This document shows positions 1 through 7,622 of a DNA stretch of 10,165 bases, in pieces; the first letter of the stretch is position 1; every line of letters starts with the position of its first letter. The notes beneath the pieces were generated by a model. That model saw nothing but the letters and a program-made list of their open reading frames with translations. It had not been told where the DNA came from and ran no database searches. Position numbers and translations under genes: made by a program. The stretch is from Bacteroidales bacterium UBA1736 (GTDB lineage Bacteria; Bacteroidota; Bacteroidia; Bacteroidales; UBA932). The stretch is from assembly GCA_002315825.1 (NCBI GenBank), contig DCIC01000125.1, positions 1 to 10,165 on the forward strand. The letters run 5' to 3'.

Positions 1-20
1 CAATATTTACTCGGGCAAAT

Positions 21-1034
21 ATGGACAAATATGAATCCTCACTTAAATCAAATGAAGTAGAAGGCTGGATTGGCAGGAATATTTCTCTGCCGGCAGGTTT
101 TCTTTTTGCCAAGGGGTTTGCGAGGCTTGGGGTGCATCCAAACGCAGTCTCAGTCCTGTCAATATTGGCAGGAATATGCAGTTCTTTCTTCTTTGTACAC
201 GGAAGCTTCCATTATGAGGGCGCGTGTGGCCTGATTTCCAACATCATTGCAGCCTTGCTTATGTTTCTATGCGGAGTACTTGACTATGCTGACGGGCAGT
301 TGGCCCGTATGACAGGCAAGTCGTCCACATTCGGGCGGATGCTGGACGGAGCGGCGGCTTTTGTGTTTTATCCTTTTATTTACTGGGGGCTGGTTTTGCG
401 GATAGTCAAATACCATTCAATCGAATTTTCGCTGTTCGGTATACCTCCGACTCATCAGAATGTCATCCTGTTTGCGATAGCGGTTGTTGTTCTGGCACAT
501 TTTTCCGGGTATATCTGCTTCGCATCTCAAATGCGGAAAATAGATTATTATATCCAGGCTCATCTTTTCTTTCTGAATAATGTCAACAGTGAGCTTGAGG
601 ATTCTTCTGACCTGCAGAAGAAATATGACTGCCTTGACTGGAAAAAGGATTTCTGGTGGAAGATATGTATGAAACTCTATCTGGATTATACGAAAGCTCA
701 GGAACGGACCACTCCGGAATTCCAGAAATTCAAGAAAGTGGCCCGTGAACGATTCGGCTCATTGGAGAATATTCCGGAATCCCTGCGTATGCATTTCCAC
801 GACGGCTCGCTCCCTCTGATGAAATATGCAATACTGCTCTCGTTCAACTTCAGGACGATTATGCTAGTGCTCTTCTGCCTGCTTGACATTCCCTTCGGAT
901 ATATTCTTTTTGAAATGGTAGTGTTCTCTTCAATCTGCGGGATTATGGTCAGGAAGCACGAACAATTATGCGGCCAATTGACAGATGATATTTTATCCGA
1001 AGACCGCAACCAAAGCCGAATATGTCAATCGTAA
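21..1034 (+). CDS. CDP-alcohol phosphotransferase family membrane protein
   Basis: Members of this family transfer a phospho-alcohol headgroup from a CDP-alcohol to a lipid or polyol acceptor in the inner membrane. The signature is readable: D88, D91-G92, A95-R96, eight residues, G105, D109. The fourth aspartate expected at residue 113 is Ala, and 114 is Phe, so a residue thought to act as catalytic base is missing. About six hydrophobic segments can be seen near residues 40-59, 73-88, 111-128, 147-168, 268-288 and 290-310. A soluble insert of roughly 95 residues (170-265) lies between the fourth and fifth; from memory, this layout is typical of a Bacteroidota subfamily of unknown exact substrate. 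The ATG at 21 gives a plausible N-terminus, but the frame stays open to the window edge, so an upstream start cannot be excluded. The 3' end overlaps the next gene by 13 nt. Family is secure; substrate (ethanolamine, inositol phosphate or other) is not. Confidence 0.88.
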   Translation: MDKYESSLKSNEVEGWIGRNISLPAGFLFAKGFARLGVHPNAVSVLSILAGICSSFFFVHGSFHYEGACGLISNIIAALLMFLCGVLDYADGQLARMTGKSSTFGRMLDGAAAFVFYPFIYWGLVLRIVKYHSIEFSLFGIPPTHQNVILFAIAVVVLAHFSGYICFASQMRKIDYYIQAHLFFLNNVNSELEDSSDLQKKYDCLDWKKDFWWKICMKLYLDYTKAQERTTPEFQKFKKVARERFGSLENIPESLRMHFHDGSLPLMKYAILLSFNFRTIMLVLFCLLDIPFGYILFEMVVFSSICGIMVRKHEQLCGQLTDDILSEDRNQSRICQS

Positions 1035-2152
1035 TTAAAAAAGTCACACGCCGTTGCGAGTTGAAGGCGTTCATCAATTTTCCCGAAAGCCTTTACCGCG
1101 ATTGCGAGTATTATGTGCCGAAACTCTATTTCGACCAGTTCAACACCCTCTCACCGAATCGTAACCCGGCATCGGAATTCTGCGAATCGGATTTGTTCCT
1201 TGCCTATAAGGACGGCACTCTGGTTGGAAGAGTGGTCGCCATAGTCAACCGGAGGGCAAATGAACAGTGGAATCATCAGGAGGTACGCTTCGGGTGGTTT
1301 GATTTCGTGGATGACCGGGAAGTCTCGCAGGCTTTGATTGAGCAGGTTGAAGAGTTCGGCAGGCAGAGAGGGATGGACAAGATCGTCGGTCCTCTCGGAT
1401 TCACTGACTTCGACCCTGAAGGAATGCTTGTGGAGGGCTTTGATGCCCCCAGCACAATGGCGCTGAATTACAATTACCCATATTATCCGGAGCATATGGA
1501 GGCTCTGGGATTCAAAAAGGACGTTGACTGGGTGGAATTCAGGGTGAAAATCCCTGATGCGCGTCCGAAACGGATAGAAAGGCTGTCAAAGATAATCGGA
1601 GAGCGTGCAGGCGTTCACAGGGCCGATATCAGCCGACGGGATCTTGCCAAGCCGGAGTGCTGCCACGAGTTGTTCCATCTCATCAATGAATGTTACAGGG
1701 ACCTTTATGATTTCACTATCCTGCCGGACTCTATGGCCGAGAAATATATGGGCCTCTATACGAAGGTGGTTGATACGAGGTATATTTCTTTCCTGAGAAA
1801 TGAAAAGGGTGAGATGGTGGCTTTCGGAATAGCAATGCCATCCATTGTGGGGGTATTGCAGAAGACAAAAGGCCGGCTGTTCCCGTTCGGATGGCTCCGG
1901 CTGCTATGGACTCTTTTTGTCAAACACGGAGAAGGCGTCGAGATGCTCCTGGTAGGAGTGTGTCCCGATTACCGGAACACCGGAATCAACAGCATAATAT
2001 TTGCAGACATCCTGGGTGAGTATATCAAGAACAATGTCAAGTGGGCCGAGACCAACGCAATACTTGAAACCAACCTCAAAAATCAGGGGCAGTTCCGTGA
2101 TTATGAACACCTTATCGAGAGAAGGAGGAGGGCTTACATCAAGTCTCTGTAA
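1022..2152 (+). CDS. GNAT-fold acyltransferase-like protein (possible lipid N-acyltransferase)
   Basis: This 376-residue soluble protein looks like a large two-lobed member of the acyl-CoA N-acyltransferase (GNAT) superfamily. The N-terminal lobe carries an AYKDGTLVGRVVAIVN strand pair (61-76) and a conserved-looking GPLGFTDFDPEGMLVEGFD stretch (123-141). The C-terminal lobe has the GNAT acyl-CoA-binding type motif VCPDYRNTG (313-321), then an ETN-x-ILETNLKNQ segment (343-355) and a basic tail (ERRRRAYIK). Simple acetyltransferases are about 150-200 residues, so this is twice the usual size. From memory, bacterial ceramide synthase (bCerS) is a similarly large GNAT-type enzyme, and many Bacteroidota make sphingolipids, so an N-acyl lipid role is a reasonable but unproven idea. 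The gene starts inside its predecessor (13-nt overlap), suggesting translational coupling and a shared role with the CDP-alcohol phosphotransferase. It ends one base before the stop of the convergent gene. Confidence 0.8.
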   Translation: MSIVIKKVTRRCELKAFINFPESLYRDCEYYVPKLYFDQFNTLSPNRNPASEFCESDLFLAYKDGTLVGRVVAIVNRRANEQWNHQEVRFGWFDFVDDREVSQALIEQVEEFGRQRGMDKIVGPLGFTDFDPEGMLVEGFDAPSTMALNYNYPYYPEHMEALGFKKDVDWVEFRVKIPDARPKRIERLSKIIGERAGVHRADISRRDLAKPECCHELFHLINECYRDLYDFTILPDSMAEKYMGLYTKVVDTRYISFLRNEKGEMVAFGIAMPSIVGVLQKTKGRLFPFGWLRLLWTLFVKHGEGVEMLLVGVCPDYRNTGINSIIFADILGEYIKNNVKWAETNAILETNLKNQGQFRDYEHLIERRRRAYIKSL

Positions 2153-2153
2153 T

Positions 2154-3956
2154 CTACAATTTTCGCAGGACCTGTATCAGGCGCAAGTTGTCGATATGAT
2201 TTCTGACTGCGAGCCGGATGTAATTTCCGCCATTGAAAGCGGCCTTTGTGCTGCAATCCTTTATCAGGACGTTTTCATCAAAAAGCCTGACCGCCAGTTC
2301 CCTTGAGGAATATTTGTCCGAGACCTTACAAAGAAAATAGTTCGCCTGCGACGGAAACACTTTCAGATAAGGGATTTTCTCCAGCTCGGCCCTGAAAAAA
2401 GCTCTCTCTTTCCGGAACAGTTCACAAGCCTTCAAATAATCCTTCCTGTATTTCTCGAATATCTGCATGAAGAATTCACCGAAGGAGTTGACATTCCATA
2501 TCGGGACTTCTTTCTTAAGCCTTGATATGGCCTCAACGTCCCCACTGGCGACGATACCCAATCTGATCCCGGGCACTCCATAACTCTTGCTTATGGACTT
2601 AACTACGAAAAGATGCGGATTGTCCCGCAGTATTCCGTCATCCAATAACGATGATTCTTCATCGGCAAAATCCACGAAACTCTCATCCACTATGAATCGA
2701 ATCTTTTTTTGTTTCGTCCACTCGACAAGACCAAGCATTTCTTCCCGTGCAATGTAATTTCCTGAAGGGTTGTCAGGATTAATCAGCAATAGCGTATCTA
2801 TGGGTTTGTCTGCAAAAAACGCTATCAGATCTTTTGCAGAATAATGGAAATCTTCAGATTGTGGAATAAACGGAAGAAAATTCTCTTTATCAACGCGATT
2901 GGTATATTCTTCAAAAGTCGGTAAAACATTCCCTATTGTACCGCTCTGACCCTCCATCAACAACTTGATTAATTCTGCCGCGCCATTCCCGGCAACAATA
3001 TAATCCTGTTTCACATTAAAAATTTTGGAAGCAAGAAGGGAATTGACGTTCATGCCTGACGGATAATCACATACTAGTTTCTCAAAAGACGCTTTCATCT
3101 CATCCATCATTTTTTGCGTAGGGAAGAACGGATTGACCAGATAACAATAGTCCAGCATTTGGGGATAACGCCAATATCCGCCATATCTTGATATCACGGA
3201 TAAAAATCTTTCCTCGCAGGACTGTGCAAACATCCCCGACGCGATATCCAAATCATGAACGTCGTCTATCTCATACCATTTCTCCCCGGAAAGAGGCAAT
3301 GCTGTAAGAGGAGCATTGTGAAGGTGAAGAATGACCCTCAAAACCTGCTCATAATATTCATTATTGCCCATAGCGGTACAATATGCCTCCAGGAAAGGTA
3401 CATAATATCTCGCTGAGAATTCCTTGCTGAATTTATAAATGTTAACGGTTTTGTAATATTGGGAGGATCTTTCATATTTGAAATCGGCTTTATCGATAAA
3501 ACCGGTGATTTGACCATCCTCATCTATAGTCACGACCGTCCCGTCCATCCAACTCTCATATTTATCCACCAGTGCGATATTCGGAAACGGGTTTTCCGTC
3601 AATTTCCTGACAATGACCGGATCGAAAATCAAATCGGACTCAAGCAAAACAGTATCCTCCGCATGCAAATGATCTTTTGCCAGATAGAGAGAATAAATGT
3701 TGTTAGTCCTGTCATATATCGGATTCTCAACATACACCACAGGCGTACCCTTATATGAAGAGCCAACGTGATTCCTGACGTTCTGTCCTTTATAACCGAC
3801 GACCAAAACTATCCTGGAGACACCGACATCGTGAAGACAGGCCAATGCCCTGTCAATCAGCTTTACACCATTTACTTCCAACATACACTTGGTATTGTCG
3901 TGGGTATATTCACCCAGACGTTTTCCCATACCGGCAGCCAGGATTATTGCTTGCAT
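2154..3956 (-). CDS. Bifunctional nucleotidyltransferase / HisC-CobD-like PLP enzyme
   Basis: A 600-residue cytoplasmic fusion. Residues 1-about 242 are a nucleotidyltransferase of the LicC/MobA/sugar-phosphate type: LAAGMGKRLG (6-15) with Lys23 forms the NTP loop, ESDLIF (106-111) holds a metal-binding Asp, and EIDDVHDLD (229-237) the second. Residues about 255-600 are a fold-type I PLP enzyme resembling histidinol-phosphate aminotransferase and threonine-phosphate decarboxylase: NGAAE (324-328), NPDNPSGN (393-400), DES (424-426), SISKSYG (454-460) with Schiff-base Lys457, GIRLG (463-467), and a C-terminal YIRLAVRN with Arg581. All catalytic landmarks are intact. The likely product is an NDP-activated amino alcohol, for example CDP-ethanolamine if the PLP half decarboxylates a phosphoserine-like substrate. 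A related fusion, PntC with 2-aminoethylphosphonate transaminase, exists in phosphonate pathways, but that transaminase is a different subfamily and no PEP mutase is seen here. The gene follows the exporter permease by 4 nt, so it appears to be the last gene of that operon. Domain calls are firm; substrate is inferred. Confidence 0.9.
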   Translation of the reverse strand: MQAIILAAGMGKRLGEYTHDNTKCMLEVNGVKLIDRALACLHDVGVSRIVLVVGYKGQNVRNHVGSSYKGTPVVYVENPIYDRTNNIYSLYLAKDHLHAEDTVLLESDLIFDPVIVRKLTENPFPNIALVDKYESWMDGTVVTIDEDGQITGFIDKADFKYERSSQYYKTVNIYKFSKEFSARYYVPFLEAYCTAMGNNEYYEQVLRVILHLHNAPLTALPLSGEKWYEIDDVHDLDIASGMFAQSCEERFLSVISRYGGYWRYPQMLDYCYLVNPFFPTQKMMDEMKASFEKLVCDYPSGMNVNSLLASKIFNVKQDYIVAGNGAAELIKLLMEGQSGTIGNVLPTFEEYTNRVDKENFLPFIPQSEDFHYSAKDLIAFFADKPIDTLLLINPDNPSGNYIAREEMLGLVEWTKQKKIRFIVDESFVDFADEESSLLDDGILRDNPHLFVVKSISKSYGVPGIRLGIVASGDVEAISRLKKEVPIWNVNSFGEFFMQIFEKYRKDYLKACELFRKERAFFRAELEKIPYLKVFPSQANYFLCKVSDKYSSRELAVRLFDENVLIKDCSTKAAFNGGNYIRLAVRNHIDNLRLIQVLRKL

Positions 3957-3960
3957 ATTA

Positions 3961-5097
3961 TTATACTGAAGTCTTGTTATATGTCTTTACAGAAAGAAGA
4001 TAGGTGAGAGCGACAAAGGCGGACAATGCTCCAACCGGGACGAGGATTTCACCGAAAGCGGCCCCTTTGAGATATGCGGCCCTCAGGCCCGAAATCAGAT
4101 ATCGCGCCGGAGATGTCCAGGTGGTCCATTGCATCCACTCCTTCATACTCTCGATCGGAGTCTCGAAGCCTGACAGCTGCTGGGCGATGGTAAGGACTAT
4201 TGTCGTAGTAAGTATGACGTGTATCGGCTTGGCTGATATATTTCCTATCCAGATGGTAAAAAGAATGGTCCACAAAAGGAACAGGGAGAATATGATGAAG
4301 ACACCCAAGGCAGAGCCGTTCGGGCTGAAATCGTAAATGAAATAATACATCAGGTTGATGAAAAGCAGTTCGGCCACACCGACCAGATAACATACCAGCG
4401 TCTGAGACAGCACAACCTCCGAGCGGGTCACGGGACTTACATTCACCAGTTCGTCGGTACCGTTGTTGCGGTCGTTTATTATGTTTGTACCGGTTATGTT
4501 GCCCCCAAGTATTGTAACGAGAGACATCAGTACGGCGGGCAGCATAAATATCAGATAGGACAAGAGCGGATTGAACAGGTTCCGGATGGATATAAATTCG
4601 GAGCCGGCAGACAGCCTTGTTCCCGACTGCTCTGCGAACTGTTTCAGGCAGCGTTGCAACAATTCTACCACCACTTGTACCCCCGTGATTGCCGAAGATA
4701 TATTGACAGCATTGGCAGTGACGGAGATTCTGGTGTCGACGGCGCCTTTTGCACCGAATCTGAGCAGATTCTTTTCGCATCCTGCGGGAACCTCGATTGC
4801 GCAGTTGACTTTACCCGCCTCAATGAAATCCATCGCCTCCTGCAGTGTATTGCAGGTCGAAACAAGAGATACTTGTCGTGAATGTCCGATGGACTGTCTG
4901 ACCATCATTGAAAGCTCCGACCTGTCATTGTCAATAATGACCACCTTGAATTCCTTGAGGGAATAGTTGATAAGCCTGGGAGAAATGCAGATGATAAACC
5001 AGGGATAAGCCAGCAACAGCAGGACAAGAGTCCTGTTGCGAAGGATCAGGCGGAGGTCCTTTATCGCCATTGCACAGAATCTGTTCAACCAAGCCAT
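3961..5097 (-). CDS. ABC-2 type exporter permease (second subunit, YbhR-like position)
   Basis: This 378-residue inner-membrane protein has the ABC-2 exporter layout: a short cytoplasmic start, TM1 at about 23-39, a periplasmic domain of some 130 residues (45-170), then five hydrophobic segments near 177-197, 230-254, 262-285, 292-308 and 350-370. Between TM2 and TM3 sits the typical coupling region NDRNNGTDELVNVSPVTRSE (208-227), the counterpart of the ER-x-x-GT-x-E-x-L-x-x-x-P motif that touches the ATPase. A segment FNPLLSYLIFMLP (175-187) is also characteristic. It is probably the partner of the permease encoded just upstream, giving a heterodimer driven by the double ATPase. The start overlaps the upstream permease stop by 13 nt, which fits translational coupling. 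The transported compound cannot be read from the sequence; homologous YbhSR-type systems are linked to drug and cation efflux. Confidence 0.93.
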   Translation of the reverse strand: MAWLNRFCAMAIKDLRLILRNRTLVLLLLAYPWFIICISPRLINYSLKEFKVVIIDNDRSELSMMVRQSIGHSRQVSLVSTCNTLQEAMDFIEAGKVNCAIEVPAGCEKNLLRFGAKGAVDTRISVTANAVNISSAITGVQVVVELLQRCLKQFAEQSGTRLSAGSEFISIRNLFNPLLSYLIFMLPAVLMSLVTILGGNITGTNIINDRNNGTDELVNVSPVTRSEVVLSQTLVCYLVGVAELLFINLMYYFIYDFSPNGSALGVFIIFSLFLLWTILFTIWIGNISAKPIHVILTTTIVLTIAQQLSGFETPIESMKEWMQWTTWTSPARYLISGLRAAYLKGAAFGEILVPVGALSAFVALTYLLSVKTYNKTSV

Positions 5098-6152
5098 ACG
5101 TTATTCTTCATTCTATGATGGTCCAGAAATGCAAATATAACTGTTGAGATACCAATGCACAAGATATCCTTCCACACGGCAAACAGGGACTGGCCTTCAA
5201 TCATTATCTTACGAAAAGCATCCATAAACCAACTGATGTAGAAAGCTTTGCTGACTTCCTGCGCCCATTGGGGCATATTCTCAACAGGAGAATAGATGCC
5301 ACAAAAATAGGCTACCGGCAAAGTTATTATACTGCTTACCAGCACTATGGCGTTGGCCTGGGAATCCGAGAAAGTCGATATCGCCGCTCCAAGCAGGATT
5401 GTTGTGAATATGAACAGCAGTACAAGTACTGACAAATCTATGAACCGCCCCTTCAAAGGAATTTCCAATCCCAAATGTCCTGCTGCAAAGCAGCACAAAA
5501 ATATCACAAAACCTATAATGACATACGGAATGGATTTACCGGAGAGCATCTCCCATTTGTGCGCAGGAGAAGCAACAATGGAATATATAGTTCCTGTTTC
5601 CTTTTCCTTTGCGAATGATGCCGCAACGAGGATTATGACGAAATACAGCATCGCATAGCACATAAAACCCGGACCGAAGAAGAAAACGCTGAGCAGACCG
5701 GGGTTGTGCAGCATCTTGACGGATACTCCGACAGAAGAAGCCTCATATTCGGTAAGGGCACTTGAAAGATAGGAACCGGCTGTGGAGCCGATGAAAGGAT
5801 TCGTGGCATCGGTAAGAATCTGAATCCCGGACTCTCCCGAACCGAAAGCGGAAGGAAATACCAGAATGGCGTTGAGCCTGTCCCTGATCATCATATTCCG
5901 GCCTTCTTCAAGATTGGCAATCATTCCTTTGTATTCAAACAACGGATTGTGGTTTATCCGCTCAATGAAAGAGCGTGTCTCCTCAGAAGCGTTCGGGGCG
6001 AATGCGGCAACTTTGATTCTGTTTATGTCGATTGTCGTTGTCAAGGAGAAGATCAGCATATAAAGGACAGGAGCAAACAATATCAAGATGATTGTGTACC
6101 TGTCGCGGATAAGTTGAAGGAACTCCTTTTTTATGATTGGCAGAAGGTGCAT
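5085..6152 (-). CDS. ABC-2 type exporter permease (first subunit, YbhS-like position)
   Basis: A 355-residue inner-membrane permease of the ABC-2 family. TM1 lies at about 18-37, followed by a periplasmic domain (40-155) and hydrophobic segments near 160-179, 208-226, 237-258, 266-287 and 328-343. The coupling motif is AKEKETGTIYSIVASPAHKW (181-200). The stretch GIYSPVENMPQWAQ (285-298) before a WF-x-x-x-x-R segment matches the conserved re-entrant region of this family. It is slightly shorter than the 370-380 residues usual for relatives, mostly at the C-terminus, but no element seems missing. Together with the following permease and the double ATPase it should form the inner-membrane engine of a tripartite efflux pump. 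The start lies 12 nt after the ATPase stop and the end overlaps the next permease, so the order and spacing are those of one transcript. Confidence 0.93.
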   Translation of the reverse strand: MHLLPIIKKEFLQLIRDRYTIILILFAPVLYMLIFSLTTTIDINRIKVAAFAPNASEETRSFIERINHNPLFEYKGMIANLEEGRNMMIRDRLNAILVFPSAFGSGESGIQILTDATNPFIGSTAGSYLSSALTEYEASSVGVSVKMLHNPGLLSVFFFGPGFMCYAMLYFVIILVAASFAKEKETGTIYSIVASPAHKWEMLSGKSIPYVIIGFVIFLCCFAAGHLGLEIPLKGRFIDLSVLVLLFIFTTILLGAAISTFSDSQANAIVLVSSIITLPVAYFCGIYSPVENMPQWAQEVSKAFYISWFMDAFRKIMIEGQSLFAVWKDILCIGISTVIFAFLDHHRMKNNVWLG

Positions 6153-6164
6153 AGGAATTGCTTG

Positions 6165-7610
6165 TTAATCTCGGAACGGGCTTGATATGAGGTCGAATAC
6201 ATCATAGAAATCCTGCGAAAATCCGCTTCGCACCAGCTTATCAAGCTGTCCCATTGCCTTTATGCCGCCATCAACCATTATGCACTGGCGGTCGCAATAC
6301 ATTGCCTCATCCATGTTGTGAGTGGTCACCAGTATAGCAGAGCCACTATGCGCATACGATGTTATGGTTTCCCACATCTTGTCGCAAGTTTCGGCATCCA
6401 CACCACTTGTGGGCTCATCGAGGAAGACTACCTTTGGCTGGTGAAGCGTAGCTGTCGCGAAAGCCACCCGCTGTTTCCACCCCAGGGGAAGGGAACCGAG
6501 TATGCGGCCGGCCTTGTCTGCCATTCCCATACGTTCGAGATGCTCGTTTACCATACGTTTCACTTGAATATGGGAGATACCGTGAATTCCGGCAAAAAAC
6601 TGGAGATTCTCCTTCACGGTAAGGGTTGGATACAGGCTCATTTTCTGGCTCATATATCCGATATGGGACTTCAGGTCTTCAGCCTGTGTGCCTATGTCAT
6701 AGCCCGCCACTATCGCACTTCCGGAACTCGGACGGAGCAGGCCGCAAAGCATCCTTATGGCAGTGGTCTTGCCGGCTCCGTTGGTTCCCAGAAAGCCGAA
6801 TATTTCTCCTTCGTGAACGTCGAAACTGATATTGTCCACTGCCGTGAAGTCACCGAATCTTCTGGTAAGGTCGTGGACTTCAATACACTTCGGAGAACCG
6901 GCTTCCGCAGTTTTGTTCATCGGACGGAGTTCAGTGCCGCCTGTCACTGTTTCCCCTGTGCCGCTTATCGAAGTTATTCTTCCTGACTTGAGATGCGCGA
7001 CACGATGGCACCTTCCTATTTCCGACTTGTACGGGGTTGATATGATTATCGTAATGCCTGTATCCCGGTTCATCTGCTCTATCAGCTCCCAGAATTCCAT
7101 CCTGGAGATGGCGTCAATTCCAGTTGACGGCTCATCAAGAATCAGAAGGCGCGGCATATGCACAAGAGCACAACACAGGGCAAGCTTCTGACGCATTCCT
7201 CCGGACAACTGACCCGCACGCCTTCCGGCAAATGGGGCAAGCATCTTGTAAACCGGTTCTATGACAGGAGCATATTCTCTTTCACTTACCTTGAAAAGCT
7301 CGGCGTGGAATTTAATATGCTCGTCTATCGTCAGTTCATCATAAAGAGGCGAGGAGGCCTGGACCAGAGCCGTTGTCCGATAGACGGTACGGTTGTCATT
7401 CCGCACATCGTTACCGAATACCGTGCAGGTACCCTTATCAAACGAGCAGAGGGAGGCGATTATCCTTGACAATGTCGTTTTTCCGGAGCCGTCGTCACCG
7501 GCAAGGCCGAAGATTTCTCCCTGAAATATCTCAAGAGAGATATTGTCAAGAGCCTTCACCTTACCGAAACTCTTCGAGAGTCCTTTTATTTCAACGACTT
7601 TCTCCGGCAT
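6165..7610 (-). CDS. Double-cassette ABC transporter ATP-binding protein (YbhF-like)
   Basis: Two complete ABC ATPase cassettes in one 481-residue chain. Cassette 1: Walker A GDDGSGKTT (38-46), Q-loop Gln84, signature LSGGM (135-139), Walker B LLILDEP (155-161); where the switch histidine is expected it reads STPYKSE, with Pro193. Cassette 2: Walker A GTNGAGKTT (275-283), Q-loop Gln322, a changed signature LPLGWKQR (374-381), Walker B VVFLDEP (395-401), switch histidine His431 (TTHNMDEA). The N- and C-halves are therefore complementary: each lacks a different element, so in the internal heterodimer one composite site is probably canonical and the other degenerate. This asymmetry is, from memory, a feature of the YbhF group rather than damage. 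E. coli YbhF is about 578 residues, so this version is shorter, with a minimal linker (about 212-240) and C-terminus. It hydrolyses ATP for the two permeases encoded directly downstream. Confidence 0.95.
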   Translation of the reverse strand: MPEKVVEIKGLSKSFGKVKALDNISLEIFQGEIFGLAGDDGSGKTTLSRIIASLCSFDKGTCTVFGNDVRNDNRTVYRTTALVQASSPLYDELTIDEHIKFHAELFKVSEREYAPVIEPVYKMLAPFAGRRAGQLSGGMRQKLALCCALVHMPRLLILDEPSTGIDAISRMEFWELIEQMNRDTGITIIISTPYKSEIGRCHRVAHLKSGRITSISGTGETVTGGTELRPMNKTAEAGSPKCIEVHDLTRRFGDFTAVDNISFDVHEGEIFGFLGTNGAGKTTAIRMLCGLLRPSSGSAIVAGYDIGTQAEDLKSHIGYMSQKMSLYPTLTVKENLQFFAGIHGISHIQVKRMVNEHLERMGMADKAGRILGSLPLGWKQRVAFATATLHQPKVVFLDEPTSGVDAETCDKMWETITSYAHSGSAILVTTHNMDEAMYCDRQCIMVDGGIKAMGQLDKLVRSGFSQDFYDVFDLISSPFRD

Positions 7611-7622
7611 ATTCCCTTTGTC

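Noticed and set aside
1..34. Possible tail of an upstream gene in frame 2, ending with TGA at 32-34 and overlapping the first gene by 14 nt.
   Set aside because: Only ten codons are visible and they match nothing recognisable. An overlapping upstream gene would fit the habits of this locus, but the evidence is too thin to call it.
2165..2180. CCTG-TAT-CAGG stem near the convergent stops as a bidirectional terminator.
   Set aside because: A 4-bp stem with a 3-base loop and no adjoining T run is too weak to call a terminator.
2154..3956. Phosphonate (2-aminoethylphosphonate) tailoring enzyme of the PntC-AEPT type.
   Set aside because: Not excluded, but the PLP half looks like HisC/CobD rather than AEP transaminase, and no PEP mutase or phosphonopyruvate decarboxylase gene is in the window.
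4049..4780. A 243-codon minus-strand open frame within the second permease gene.
   Set aside because: It overlaps an intact ABC-2 permease in another frame, and its translation is Arg/His-rich with no domain, the usual look of a shadow frame.
6318..6986. A 222-codon plus-strand open frame opposite the double ATPase gene.
   Set aside because: It is antisense to a gene with all ABC motifs and has no recognisable domain or initiation context.
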